Positions 11,420 through 23,125 of a stretch of 64,000 bases of DNA are shown here, piece after piece. Origin of the DNA: Eucommia ulmoides (taxonomy: Eukaryota > Streptophyta > Magnoliopsida > Garryales > Eucommiaceae); contig CM028325.1 in NCBI GenBank assembly GCA_016647705.1, forward strand, positions 25,778,474 through 25,842,473. Reading direction: 5' to 3'. A program made the position numbers and the translations under genes. The notes beneath the pieces are model-generated. The model saw nothing but the letters and a program-made list of their open reading frames with translations. It was not told where the DNA came from and searched no databases. Within the stretch, counting starts at the first letter, position 1. The number at the start of each line of letters is the position of its first letter.

Positions 11420-11490
11420 GACAATGGACATTCATTGCACTCGTAATTTGGTAATTAGCTCTTCCCATTGTGACTGCTATAATGTTTATT
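11420..11490 (+). repeat. Inverted copy of the acyl-activating enzyme gene 3' end (left arm)
   Basis: 71 bp that read on the plus strand like the last coding codons and 3' flank of the gene, which itself runs on the minus strand and occupies 11719-11789. About 6 mismatches in 71. The last codons read DNGHSLHS then stop, compared with GNGHSLRL then stop in the gene. It ends exactly where the foldback element begins. Confidence 0.88.
11485..11490 (-). promoter_or_regulatory. Possible polyadenylation signal AATAAA for the acyl-activating enzyme gene
   Basis: On the minus strand AATAAA lies about 273 bp past the stop codon, within the duplicated arm. It is a weak candidate, since plant signals are loose and no transcript data are available. 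Confidence 0.3.
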
Positions 11491-11718
11491 GGGTTAATAA
11501 TACTTTACCCCATGTGGTTTGACCGATTTGCATTTTACCTTGTAGTTTGAAAATCGCCACTTATCCCCCTGTGGTCAGATATTTGTTACACTTAGTCCCC
11601 TATATCGGAAAGTAAGTGGTTTGAAAATCTAACCACATGGAGGGTAAGTGGCGATTTCAAACTACATGGGGTAAGTGCAAATCACTCAAACCACAAGGGG
11701 ATAAAGTTTAATTAACCC
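11491..11718. mobile_element. 228-bp foldback MITE (Mutator-like terminal family)
   Basis: Both ends are GGGTTAAT...ATTAACCC. The two halves are inverted copies over about 105 bp each (GTGGTTTGA, GATTTGCA, CGCCACTTA recur in mirror positions). Its terminal sequence matches the termini of the larger elements at 30438-32250 and 54248-56544. No direct target duplication is present, because the flanks are inverted copies of each other. Confidence 0.82.
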
Positions 11719-11789
11719 AATAAACATTATAGCAGTCCCAATGAGAAGAGCTAATTACCAAATTACAAGCGTAATGAATGTCCATTGCC
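11719..11789 (-). repeat. Gene 3' end that forms the right arm of the palindrome
   Basis: Holds the last nine codons with the stop, and 44 bp of 3' flank, of the acyl-activating enzyme gene. It pairs with 11420-11490 in inverted orientation around the foldback element. Confidence 0.88.
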
Positions 11790-13217
11790 ATTGGTACGAG
11801 GAAGAACACCCAAGGTCTTGGCCTTCTCCCTGAGAACAAACTTTTGTATCTTTCCGGTCGGACCCTCCGGCAAATCCCCCAAAACCACCGACCGTGGAAC
11901 CTTGTAACCATCCAATCTCTCTCCACAGAACTCGATGATCTCTTCCGGTGTGACCCGACACGTGTCCTTCACCTTCACGAAAGCACAAACCGTCTCTCCA
12001 AGCAGATCTTCTGGTTTTCCGACGACGGCTGCCGCCGACACCATCGGATGGGTGACAAGTACTGCTTCAACCTCTAGGGTACTTATGCTTTTCTCACCGG
12101 AAACGATCATATCAATTGAACGGTCCTTCATTTCGATGAACCCATCTGGGTGTCTCACTCCTAGGTCGCCCGTCCGATACCATCCGCCATTGAAGACTTC
12201 TAGAGTTCTGTTCAGATTTTTCAGGTACCCTGACATTACGGTGTTGCCCCTGAACATCACTTCGCCGATAGTTGTCCCGTCCGCCGGCACCGTTGTCATG
12301 GTCGCCGGATCTTTAACGGTGATCTCTTCCATCAAAAGGCCGTGAATCCCTTCCCGACGATTTATAAGGTTAACGTCGGGCTTCAACGGGGTGTTGATCA
12401 GCGGACCGAGGGCCTCTGTCATTCCGTATGCGTGGCTGACGTTGAAACCCATCTCTTGGACATTTTGTCGAACCCATGGCGGGGGCAACGCTCCGGCGAC
12501 TATTATTTCCACTTTATGCGGAAGAGTCCTCCGATCGCAATCCGGTGATTCAGCAATCCTGTCCAGCAATGCCGGCTGCCCACACAAATGTGTCACTCCA
12601 TGAACTGCGACGGCATCGAAGATGGCCTTCGCTGAGACTTCCCGGAGACAGACATTGGTGCCACCCATCGCCGCCACCGCCCAGGGGAAGCACCACCCAT
12701 TACAGCGAAACATGTCGACTGTCCACAAGAACACCGGCGACCGGCCCATGTCGTACCTGAAAATCACCGCCAACGAATTTAGATAAGCAGCTCGATGACT
12801 GTACACCACTCCTTTCGGCATCCCCGTCGACCCAGAAGTGTAATTCACCGAAATCGTAGCGCGCTCGTCGATCGGACGAACGATCTCGAAATCAGATTTC
12901 CCCATCCCGAGAAACTCATCGTAACTAACACAATTCGAAATGGATTCTTTTAAACAACACGACCTCCGATTGGATTCCGGGATCAAAACAAGAACAGGTG
13001 ATTCGATTTTCTTGTTTTTGAGGATCGCAACAGATTCGATTACAGTTTCGATGAATTGGTAATCTACGAAGATGATTTTGGGTTCCAATTGAAGCAGTAT
13101 GGAGGCTAAAATTGATGAAACAAGCCTCGTGTTGAGGGCAGAAAGAATGGCCCCCGCCATTGGAGCGCCGAAATGCAACTCATATAGTGCTGGGATGTTC
13201 GGAGCAAACGCCGCAAC
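11763..13217 (-). CDS. Acyl-activating enzyme (acyl-CoA synthetase family), exon 2 of 2
   Basis: Encodes residues 69-552 of an AMP-forming acyl-CoA ligase, which activates a carboxylic acid with ATP and transfers it to CoA. It resembles the plant acyl-activating enzymes related to benzoate, cinnamate and short-chain acid CoA ligases. Motifs in full-protein numbering: P-loop YTSGSTGMPKG near 194-204, YGMTE at 332-336, WYRTGD at 414-419, GEKSIST at 442-448 (usually GGENISS), and PTGKIQK at 521-527 with the catalytic Lys near 524. The exon starts after a CAG acceptor at 13218-13220 and continues GDT from exon 1 with VAAFAPNIPALYELHFG, the family consensus. The reading frame also stays open upstream to 13247, but those ten codons are intron. 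The stop TAA is at 11763-11765 and the C-terminus is NGHSLRL. A tripeptide LRL is at best a weak peroxisomal signal. No frameshift or internal stop is present, so the gene is probably functional. Confidence 0.93.
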   Translation of the reverse strand, partial: VAAFAPNIPALYELHFGAPMAGAILSALNTRLVSSILASILLQLEPKIIFVDYQFIETVIESVAILKNKKIESPVLVLIPESNRRSCCLKESISNCVSYDEFLGMGKSDFEIVRPIDERATISVNYTSGSTGMPKGVVYSHRAAYLNSLAVIFRYDMGRSPVFLWTVDMFRCNGWCFPWAVAAMGGTNVCLREVSAKAIFDAVAVHGVTHLCGQPALLDRIAESPDCDRRTLPHKVEIIVAGALPPPWVRQNVQEMGFNVSHAYGMTEALGPLINTPLKPDVNLINRREGIHGLLMEEITVKDPATMTTVPADGTTIGEVMFRGNTVMSGYLKNLNRTLEVFNGGWYRTGDLGVRHPDGFIEMKDRSIDMIVSGEKSISTLEVEAVLVTHPMVSAAAVVGKPEDLLGETVCAFVKVKDTCRVTPEEIIEFCGERLDGYKVPRSVVLGDLPEGPTGKIQKFVLREKAKTLGVLPRTNGNGHSLRL

Positions 13218-13977
13218 CTGCGTGTACAGAAAGCGCGGAAGTTTCAAAAGGTCTCAATTTTACGTTTTGCACCCTAGACGTTTGCACTTGAATTCATTTT
13301 GCACCCCAACTTTGTATTTTCATCAAATTGCGAGTTAAAAGTATTCAACTTGTGTTTAAACAGTTCAATCGATTATAATCTTATTAAAAATACTTAAATT
13401 TCATTTAAATACTATTTTTTAAAAACAAAAAATAAAAGGGGGCCATCACTTTTATAGTTGCATGTAGGGGTGGTCATGTGTTAGGCTGGACCGGGCTTTA
13501 CCTAGGGTATTACAAGAAAATGCTATACCCAAGGCCGGACCGAGATTCATGTATGGTATTTGATACATGTCATTTATGAATGTCAACTAAATTAAATTAC
13601 ATGTTTATATATATCTATATAATATATATAGTGAACATAATAATTGGGAGATTCATGTATGGTATTTGATTAGTGAATGTTCAATATGAGAAATCATATT
13701 TTGAATTACCTAGTTAATGTTAGCTTATTGATACAGATATATCTGATGTCAAGGAATCTTGTTTATTAAATGAATTTAACTTCTTCTTCTTCTTTTTCTT
13801 TTTTCTTTTTTTTGTTTGTATTCTGCTATGTAAATCTTTAGATTTTAATATTCATTTTTTTCACAGTACTGGTGAATGTTCACTACTGCAATTTATTATT
13901 GCATGATATTATGATATAGTGTATTTTCTGTAGTAATAAATATATTTGTGTCATAGTTCATTGCTATCAATAATAGT

Positions 13978-16203
13978 TGGTGTTGACCCTAGATGTCTTG
14001 ATGGATAATTTAACATTGATATTTTACAGAACTAATGTGTTTTATTGAGTGGTTTCAGAATTGAGTTTCATTATGAGAAAAAATGTTGAATTTCAAAGAT
14101 AATGCTTGATAACAATTTTCAAAGGGAATATTAAGGACTCAAGATGGATGCAAGTGAAGACGTTGAAGGTTTTTTGGATTAGAAAAGTGTTTTTTTTATA
14201 TTTCTATGTAAACGAACTCAATACTTTTATCCTCTTAATACAATCCGATTAGTATCACGCACAACACTTAAAATTGATTATATTGTTTGTATCATGGTAA
14301 GAAGTGATAAATTTAAGAGTCTAAATATTTTTGGAAAATTTCTCCAATGGTTCCAAAAGTGAAAAACACCACTTTGTAGAGGACCATCCAAGAGATTTTT
14401 TTTGCCTTTGAAAGATCCTTAGAAAGTGGTGGTCCTCACTTGTGGGCCCTCTCAACAAGAAGCCCAATTTTTTATTTTTTTTTATTTTTTTTTATAGAGT
14501 ATTGATCAAGAAAATATTTTTAAAAATAAGAAAATTTCAGGACTAGAAGGTTGACCAACCAAATTGGCGGTCGACTAGAAAAAGCAGTACATGGATGGAG
14601 AAGCTTCTGGTCAGGACGGTTAACGACGAGAGTACCGGTCGACTAACAAGATCAGTAGGCTTTAGTCTTTAGCTTCTGGTCAGAATGGTCGACCGCCAAC
14701 ATGGCTGGTCAACTGCTCAAAAGTGCCAAGGGTAAAAAATTGAACCTTTCCAAGGCAGCTAGTTGACCGACTGAGTTACCGGTCGACCAAGGGATCAAGA
14801 TTCAATATGTTTAACTGATTCGTTTTTCAATATCTTCAACCCAAATCCTATGGTTTTGAACATTATAAAATATGATTTTAAGAAGATTTGAGTGCATTTC
14901 ATATATCTATTATGTGTTTTCAAGATCCTATTAATTAGTCCTTATATTAATTGATTTTATGAGTTTAACTGGTAAATCTACTTTCTATTTTTAATGGTTT
15001 TGAATCAAAGAAGTTTTGGAGACTAAATCGAGTTTTTCAAAGAAATTTTTTTTTTAATTAAATATATCTGATTTGAAATAGTATTTTATATGGGGTCTAT
15101 AAGGGAAATTAATGGTTATATGTTTTGAAAAATAACTGTTATAGGCATATTTTGAATTCTATAAATATAGACCTGCGTTTTTAACATAATAAAAACCAAG
15201 AGTAAGAGTTTTAATCAACCATATTCATAAAGAGAGTATAATTTTGCTGAGAATATGTTTTAGAGAAAAAGTTTTGCTTTGGAGAAATCACTATTCTTAA
15301 TATACCGGGTTTAACTCTTTCGTACGACCTTCTAAAAGAAATTCCAAAGAGATTGTTCATGTTTACTTGATCAAAATTAATTGTCCTTTATTCAGTTATA
15401 TTCTTTAATTGAGCTTGTAGTATTTTTGTGTGAAAAATCTTTTTCTATTTAGAATATCTTGAAAATCTTGTGAAAAGCTTTGCCTATGAAATCTGATTAA
15501 TATTGTCTTTATGCTTAAATTGAGTAAAATCATATTTATATTCTCACGTAGTTCGATCACATAGTTTATCGGGACATTAATTGAGCATATATTGTATTGA
15601 GGTGGTAGAAGCTCATATGGAAAGAAACTTGATATTTTTAGTATCCATTGTCTTGAGAGGATTAGACAAATTGAGTTCATGTGTAATCAAAGTTTAGGTT
15701 TGATTCTTAACCTGTAAAAGGACCAGGTTTGATTCTGTTTATAATAGAATTAGGTTAGTCTTTATTTTGGTAAAAAGATAGATAGGTTTGATTCTTATCC
15801 TGTAAAAGAATTACGTTCTTCCTAAGCCTAGTAAAAGAGAAATTATAAAGGTTTGATTCGGAGTTTGGGAAAAAAATTAGGTTAGTTCTTAACCTGTGAA
15901 AAAGATTGTAAGAGTTTGGTTTCTACTTGAGAAAGAAATCAGGGTTCGTGGATTGCGAAATTCCTACAGTAGCTTAGGGGGTTGGACGTAGGCTATAGTT
16001 GTTTACCAAACCAGGATAAATTTGCTTGTTCCATTTCTCTATCCCTATATGCTTTGTTGTGCATTTAGATAAACATGTTTTCTCTAAAACTCAAAATAAT
16101 AATTGGATAAGAAAATTTGGTGATTGCTTGTTTGGTAATTTATTTGTTTAAATTTTTGTAACTACCCAATTCACTCCCTCTTGGGTAGGTCTGTGGGCCA
16201 ACA
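13978..16203 (+). repeat. Left LTR of the SIRE-like element
   Basis: 2,226 bp. It matches the right LTR at both ends, but a central stretch of about 1.2 kb (roughly 14325-15545) has no counterpart there. That stretch contains GGTCGACCG-type motifs (14545-14795) that also occur near 17760-17850 and 56750-56880. Confidence 0.72.
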
Positions 16204-16261
16204 ATTAGTACCAAAGTTGATTTTTGTTTAATAGGTTTAACATCTTAACTAACACGATCAC

Positions 16262-17405
16262 ATAGATTATATTGAGGAAAATATTTTACGTGAATCCCCT
16301 GTTTGTTCTAATAACCAATACTCTATTTGTGAGAATGATAAAGATAGTGATAATGAGGCTGTTAATAACGCTATAAAGAAATTGATTGCTCTTACATATA
16401 TTTTTGGTAAAGAAAATTTAAAGCATGCCCAAAAAATTGCTACTCTTGAAAACAAAAAGTTTAGTACTTCCAAATCCCTTAAAAAGAAGAATTTAGACAA
16501 GTTATTTAAAACTACTGAATTTATTAATGTTCTATTTGAGATAAGCATCGTTCTTGAAAAAATTGAGTCCCTTGAAAAAGAAAATACTTTTCTAAAAAAT
16601 AATATTTCAAATCTTCAACAATTTACTTTAAAAAATAGGAATATTGAAACTTTAGATGAGGCTTTAAACATTGACTTGGATAGTGTAAGGTGTGAACTTG
16701 ATAGAGTTCGTTTGAAAAATTATTTTATTGAAAATGATTGTCGAACTCTTAAATATGATCTTCAATTTATGCATAAGAAACATTTGGCCTTCAAGTGAAT
16801 GTTAGTTCATTGGAACTCTCATTTTAAAAGACTCAAAAGGAGCTTAATAAGACTGTTGATAAATTCAAAAATATTAAGAAAATTAAAGTTTTTGAAAAAT
16901 CGGTAGACCCTAAGGCAGCTCCTCAACATCAGTATCGATATCGTGCTCCTACACAGAAAATTGATTATCCTAAAAAATGCATGTATAATTTTAAATGTTA
17001 TTATTGTGAAAATTTTGGTCATCTTGAAAAGTGTTGTTACCAACTACATGGTTACCCAATTGGATCCAAAAATAACTGGATACCTAGAAAAAAAAAAAAA
17101 ACTTTTCATGCAGGTATGAATGATGGATTTTTCAGACCAAGAAAAAAGAACAAAAACTATTTGCAAAAAAAAAAAAAAAGATGCAAGATTTACTGAACCA
17201 AGACGAATAAATCAATATGATATGCAAAAATTTAAAGGAAATGATTTTGGAAAGACACAACTTCAGTATGGGAGACAAACCAATGTTTATCACCGAAGAG
17301 AAGTACAAATTCAAAATCAAAAGAAGCCGATGTATAAAGTCATTGCGGATCGTAACAAGATTAATCAATCCCAAGTGTCCCAAAAAAGGCAAAGAGTCCG
17401 TTGCT
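16262..17405 (+). pseudogene. gag-like region of the SIRE-like element (coiled coil and zinc knuckle)
   Basis: The capsid-side polyprotein of an LTR retrotransposon, which packages its RNA. 16382-16798 is open and encodes a Lys/Glu/Leu-rich coiled coil (LKKKNLDKLFKTTEFINVL, LEKIESLEKENTFLKNN). After a stop, 16978-17100 encodes CYYCENFGHLEKCC, a CX2CX4HX4C zinc knuckle, within KCYYCENFGHLEKCCYQLHG. This order (coiled coil, then one knuckle) is usual for this lineage. A-rich runs at 17089-17101 and 17166-17179 break the frame. No protease or integrase follows by 17900, so pol was lost. Confidence 0.7.
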
Positions 17406-18192
17406 AAAGATGATTAAAATATAGCCTTACAAAATAAAGACATTATCAAGGTGAATCAACTAGATGATCAATCAGCTGATATAAAGGAAATCAAGACTCA
17501 TGTTGAAAATCAATCTAAGGTACACACACCAATAGCCTACAAGGACGAATTAAGTATGTCGAATTTCCTAAAGTGTAAATATATAAATTTTGTTAGGGAG
17601 ACAAATGCATTGTATTTTTCTACTGATTAGATTTATAGTTGTGTGTTTTAATTTAACATCTCAAAATAAGTTTTTAAAATAAATATTTATGTGGATTAAT
17701 TGAGAAATAAATGAGACTAAGTAAAGCAAAAATGTCAAAAATTAGGCTTTGCCAGTCGAGCGACGAAGTATCTGATAGACCGCAAAAAATTGGTTAGTTC
17801 TTGTAGGGTTTTTAAGATAAGGGTCAGTCAACCACCTATCTGTTTGGTCAACCAACTGACGACGGGATAAAATGACAAATTAGGGTTTTTCATCTTATTT
17901 ACTCCAGTCTTTCATATTAACTCCGAAATTTCAAGCATGAAAATCCTCCATATTCATAGATTTTCAAGTAATCCTTACCCAAAAGGCTAGATCAGGTGAT
18001 TCTTGTGAAGATTGAAGAAGGATCTCATGAATATGGAAGAAATTTGCTCAGTTTGATAGTTTTTCATCATTTAGCAGTTTCTTTCTCTAAAACTCATTAT
18101 ATTTCGATAAGACCAAAATCTATTCCTTGATTTGTTTCATTCTTGGATAAATATTCATCCCTAATTACTCTTAATATTTCAAAATCTCTCAA

Positions 18193-19202
18193 ATGACACC
18201 AAATCGTAGGGGTAGTTCTAGCAAAGCATTTGACAAGAAAATGTTCTTAAACTTTGCAAATCAAGTCAAATATCAAAATGATTTTTGCAATAGAAAAGTG
18301 GGGTGGGCTAGGGCCATAGATTTCACGGATCTTTCATTCGGTGATATTGATGTGTTGATGAAATTCAAGAGGCTAGGTTGGAATAAATTCTTTGTTGAGA
18401 ATAATACTTATTTTAGTCATTGGCTGAAGTTGTTTTATTGTAATTTTCACATTGTCAGAGATAAAATTTGTACCTATGTGTAAATGGAATTAAAATTGAA
18501 GTGTGTCATGAAGAATTTGCCTCTTTCTTAAGTTAAAGAGAAGAACAATTAACCTAAAAATTTCCCATCATGGCTTCAATAGAATTTGGATATTGAGCAA
18601 ATGCGTTTAGATTTGGGAATTGTTGATTGTAGGGCATCATCTCTAGATCATGAAAATCATCTATATCATTACATCATTACTCATAACATCGTTCCTCATG
18701 GTAGTCATTTCTCTATGGTAACCGATTATGATACATATATACTCAATGCTATCATAAACGAGACCAAAATTAATATTCCATCTCTGATTCTTGAGCACAT
18801 GCAATCGACGAGGAATGTGTAAACCATTGTACGAAAGATATTACTATTCTTAACTTGAATATTGTTCAATCAATGGGTTATGAAATTATGGGTAATCGTC
18901 AAGAAAAAGACAGTAAAGATGAAGATGACGTGATTATTCTCGACGATGAAGAGAAAGCTAAAAAGTTAGTCAAGATCAGTAAAAAGGTTGATCAAATGAT
19001 AGAGCAATTTGATAATTTTCAACATTTCATGCAAGCAATGGACACGAAGCTTCAGGGTTTGTTGAGCAAAGTTGACAGTGCACTTACCAAGGTGAATCTA
19101 ATTTGTGATATGATTCAAAATCATCCAGTCCTCTATTCTTCAGCTAGTCCATCTAATACGTTCAACACTCCTCCACCTCCTTACAACTTTTCTAATGGTT
19201 GA
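18193..19202 (+). pseudogene. Retroelement-associated ORF resembling the putative plant transposon protein domain
   Basis: Open pieces at 18193-18483, 18586-18822 and 18855-19202. The first has FLNFANQVKYQND and then NTYFSHWLKLFYCNF; the second has LYHYIITHNIVPHGSHFSMV and INETKINIPSLILEHM; the third is acidic then coiled (EDDVIILDDEEKAKKLVKIS). This order resembles the plant-specific domain found in ORFs carried by some LTR elements (W..L..Y..LV.EFY, then I.LP.LI..HM). Assignment is from pattern memory only. The pieces are separated by stops at 18481 and 18820. Its place between gag and the right LTR fits an extra 3' ORF of a SIRE-type element. Confidence 0.45.
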
Positions 19203-19822
19203 AATTTCTTGATCTTAGAAGTTGTTCTTAGAGATATTGTGGTCTATAATAAGTAGGTTTGTGGATGATTTTGTTATTTTGGATAATGGTTTGATTGACT
19301 TTATTACATTTTGATCATTTATGTTTAATCTCTTATTGCCTCAATACGATCCATATAAATATTATTCCTTTTGAATTGTTTATTCAAATTGGTCTTTAAT
19401 CTAATATGAAAATGTTTATGTTTTAAATTAGTTCAAATTTTGTTTTTTATTGAGAAATATATCTTAAAGAGTTGAAAATGAATTTCCAAAAGATAACTAC
19501 GATTTTAAAAGCATCATTTCTAAGAGCAATCTTCACAAATATTTTTCGAACTTATCACAAATAAATTATTTAAAAATAAAAAACAAATTGGGGTTAAGCA
19601 TAGATGTTTTGATCATTCGTTCCCACTTTTTGAGATGATAAAGTGGCAGAAGTCATATGATGTTTTTAATGTTTTTCATGTTCTTCTTGCAAAAATTGAT
19701 AAAGATAATTAAAAAGGGGGAGAAATAAAATTTATGAGCTATATTGAATATTTTTTAAAAGTGTTTTTCTTATTATGGTTTTTAAATAGTTAAAAACTAT
19801 GTCCTCATATTCAGGGGGAACG

Positions 19823-20902
19823 TGGTTGCATGTTTTATGGAACTAATATCTTTTATTGAGTGATTTCAGAATTGCGATCAATTTAACGTTAAATTGATGG
19901 ACAATTCAACGTTGATATTTTACGGAACTAATGTGTTTTATTGAGTGATTTCAGAATTGAAATCCGTTTGAACAAATGAGAAAAATGTTGAATTTCAAAG
20001 ATACTTCATGACGATTTTCAAAGGTGATATTTTACAAAGAACTCAAGATGGTTAAAAGTGAAGACGTTGAAGATTTTTCGGATCAGAAAAGTTTTTTTAT
20101 ATTTTTAGATAAAACAACTCAATAATTTTATACTCTTAATGCAACCCGATTAGAATCACACACGATACTTAAAATTGATTATATTATGCGTATCATAGTA
20201 AGAAGTGATAAATTTAAGAGTCTAAATATTTTCATAAATTATTGATTGAGGAGATATTTACATAGTTTATCGGGACATTAATCGAGCATACATTGTATTG
20301 AGATGGTAGAAGCTCTTGTGAGAGGAAACTTGACATTTTTGTATTTGTGAATGTGAAAGGATTAGACACATTCGGTTGGTGTCTAATTATGGTTTAGGTT
20401 TGATTCTTAGCTTATAAAATTATTAGGTTTGATTTTGCATGTAATATAATTAGGTTAATCTTTAACCTGGTAAAAAAGTAGATAGGTTTGATTCTTAACC
20501 TGCAAAAAAATTAAGTTCTTCTTGAGCCTGGTAAAAGGAAAATTGTAAAAGTTTTATTCTAACCTTGAGAAAAGAATTAGGTTAGTCCTTAACCTGTGAA
20601 AAAAATTGTACGGATTTAGTTCCTACCTAGGAAATGAATCATAGTTATTGGATTGTGAAATCTCTGCAAAAGCTTAGGGGACTGAACGTAGGCAATAGTA
20701 ACTTGTCAACCTAGCATAAATCTGCGTAGTCAATTTCTCTATCCCATCTATTTGATTGTTTACTTAGATAAACATGTTTCCGCTAAAACTCAAGATAATA
20801 GATGGATAGGAAAATTTGGTGACTACTTGTTTGGTAATTTATTTGTTTAAAGTTTTGTAATTTACCCAATTCACCCCCCTTGGGTAGATTTGTGAGCCAA
20901 CA
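19823..20902 (+). repeat. Right LTR of the SIRE-like element
   Basis: 1,080 bp. Starts TGGTTGCATG directly after the purine tract and ends GAGCCAACA. It contains a small internal duplication of TTTTATTGAGTGATTTCAG (19850-19868 and 19934-19952). Confidence 0.72.
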
Positions 20903-20907
20903 ATAGC

Positions 20908-23117
20908 CCTAAATTATGGCAAGTGATAGCACAAAATAGGTGATTATAATCTATATTGTGATGAATAGTAACCATTTAACTGGGCAAGTGAACATGCACT
21001 AATTTTTTTAATATAACAGTTACAAATACCACAAAGTAATGTGAACAAATTAGTGTAATATATTGTAGTATATTAGAAAGTTTTAGGATTAGTTATTTAG
21101 GGAAAGTGGTTTTAATGCATAAATTTGGATAATGGTTAGTATGCTAAAATAATATTATTTTGTATAGTGAACGTTCACTATTTATTTATTTATTTTTAAA
21201 CAAAAAAACTCAATATGGATATCAAACTGAAGATGGTGAAATAGAGATTAAAATTATATAATTTCTTAAATTTGTTCTACTATTAACATTTACGAATCAT
21301 ATTTTTTGTTGATATTTATTTTCATATTTGATGGTTTTATTAAGGAGATGATCGTTGACGTTTTCTATAGAGCATGACAAAAGTTGTAAATTAACTATAT
21401 ATTTGAGGACAACGTTTTAAGAAAATACAAGGAATAAATACTAAACATTTTTCGTGGATTGAAACTTAATATTTGCTAAAGCATGATTTTTTTAAAGTAG
21501 AATCTAAGTGTGTTTATATATATATATATATTGTTCAGCACAAATTTCACACTGTCTCTACTTAATAAGTCTTTTAAGTAAAAAGGTTAATATATAATAC
21601 TCTTCTTAGTATTAAGTCATTTGACAGTTAAATTTACTAATGAAGAGACAATTATACTTCTATATAAATATATAATCCTAGCCCAGACTTTCATATCACC
21701 TCTTAGAGAGTTGTAAGCCATTTTTTCTCTTCCTCTTTGTTCATCTTCAAAACCGTTCATCTCTCTCTGTTCATCTTCAGAACATAGCCGTTGTTCATCT
21801 TCAAACCCTAACACTCTCATATCACCTCTCCCTTTCTGTTCATCTTCAAAACCTAACGTTGTTCATCTTTAAACCCTAGCACTTCATCTGTCTATCTGGC
21901 CATAGCCACCGCGTCATGTTGCCACCAATGCTTGTGGTCACCAATATCCTTTCTCCCTCTCTTTTTTCCAAGGCGTTCCTATTTCCCTCTCTATTAACAG
22001 TCATTATCGCAGCTGCCGCGTCTGGTCGCCACCAGTGCTCATAGTCACATTGTTTGTTCATATCGTCATCATGCTTATAGTCTCCATCACTAAGCTCTCT
22101 CTTTCTTTCTCCATGTTCAGATACGAAAAATTCAAGATCCAAAATTTTCTAGTTCTAGAAAATCATAACGATGGCGATGACAAGTGGAATGGTGAATGGA
22201 GATGACAATGCTAAACAGCGATGGCAAATCGATTTCGACTTTATCGCTTCGTTGTCTTTGTTTTCGTCGAATCGAGTTCATCTTTGTCGCAATCCCAGAT
22301 CTAGGAAGGTTCGATCTGAAATTGTGTAGATCTAGAACAATTGCCGCCATGGTGAATATCCACAACGAACCTCTTTGTTTTGATTGGTTTGTGTTTATGA
22401 ATGTTTCATTCAGGGTTGTATTTTGTGGATATTCATGTGGTTTTGCTTAAATGTTTATACCCGTTTGTCTTTTTTGACCTTTTTTTCAATAATCTTGATT
22501 TGTTTTTCCGTGAATGGTTGCACAAGGGTTTAAATATGTTTTGATTTTGTTGATTTTTGTAGAATTTTTTATTTATTCACTTAAATGTTCTTTTCGTTGA
22601 TCTTAAGTTTCTTTCAATATTTCTTGATTTTGTGTTTTTGTGAATGTTCGTTATGGGATTTCAAATTTGTTTTAATTTAATTTTCGGGATGAATGTGTTA
22701 TTTGTGGTTGGTGAATGTTTATGCCGATTTTGTTTATATTGATGTTAGGGGGTTTTCGAGGTCTTGATTTGTTGTTCTTTGGTATTTTGAGTGAATGGTC
22801 ATGTGGTTTAATGAAATGTTCACACCGATTTGTTTTTCGTTGATCATAGTTTTTTCCAAAAAAAAAAAAATTATTTCAGGTAATTTTGGTGAATGTTCAT
22901 GCTGACATAATAAAAACGAAAGTTTTTTCATGTATAGAATAATTAACATTCACAACAGCAGAATTTAAACTAAAATGTTGAAAATTAGCAGAATAAAAAT
23001 GTAAATGTTCACGTCTTGATTTTTTTATAGAATTGCATTATATGTAAATAATGAAAAAAGATGATCAAATAACATATAACTATTTTCTAAAAATCTCTAA
23101 AAACTAAAAACTTTATT
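20908..23117. other. Intron spacer with two minisatellite-like zones
   Basis: 21735-21885 repeats GTTCATCTTCAAA-CC several times. 22360-23010 is a degenerate array of roughly 110-140-bp units built around GTGAATGTTCATG and GATTTGTTTTTCGTTGAT. Short open frames at 22196-22450 show no known family. The rest is AT-rich with nothing recognised. Confidence 0.5.
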
Positions 23118-23125
23118 AGGTTAGT

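Larger units (their letters stand above)
13978..20902 (+). mobile_element. LTR retrotransposon, Copia SIRE/Maximus-like, pol deleted
   Basis: The left LTR is 13978-16203 and the right LTR 19823-20902. Both end in GCCAACA after a CCCAATTCAC...TTGGGTAG stretch, and both start TGGT. Flanking bases ATAGT (13973-13977) and ATAGC (20903-20907) are a 4-of-5 target duplication. Right after the left LTR, TAGTACCAAAG resembles a decayed primer binding site. Before the right LTR, CAGGGGGAA is a polypurine tract. The interior has a gag-type coiled coil and zinc knuckle, then another open region, but no protease, integrase, reverse transcriptase or RNase H. It could move only with help from a relative. 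Confidence 0.78.

Noticed and set aside
11778-12760. Several plus-strand frames of 70-136 codons
   Set aside because: They are antisense shadows of the acyl-activating enzyme exon.
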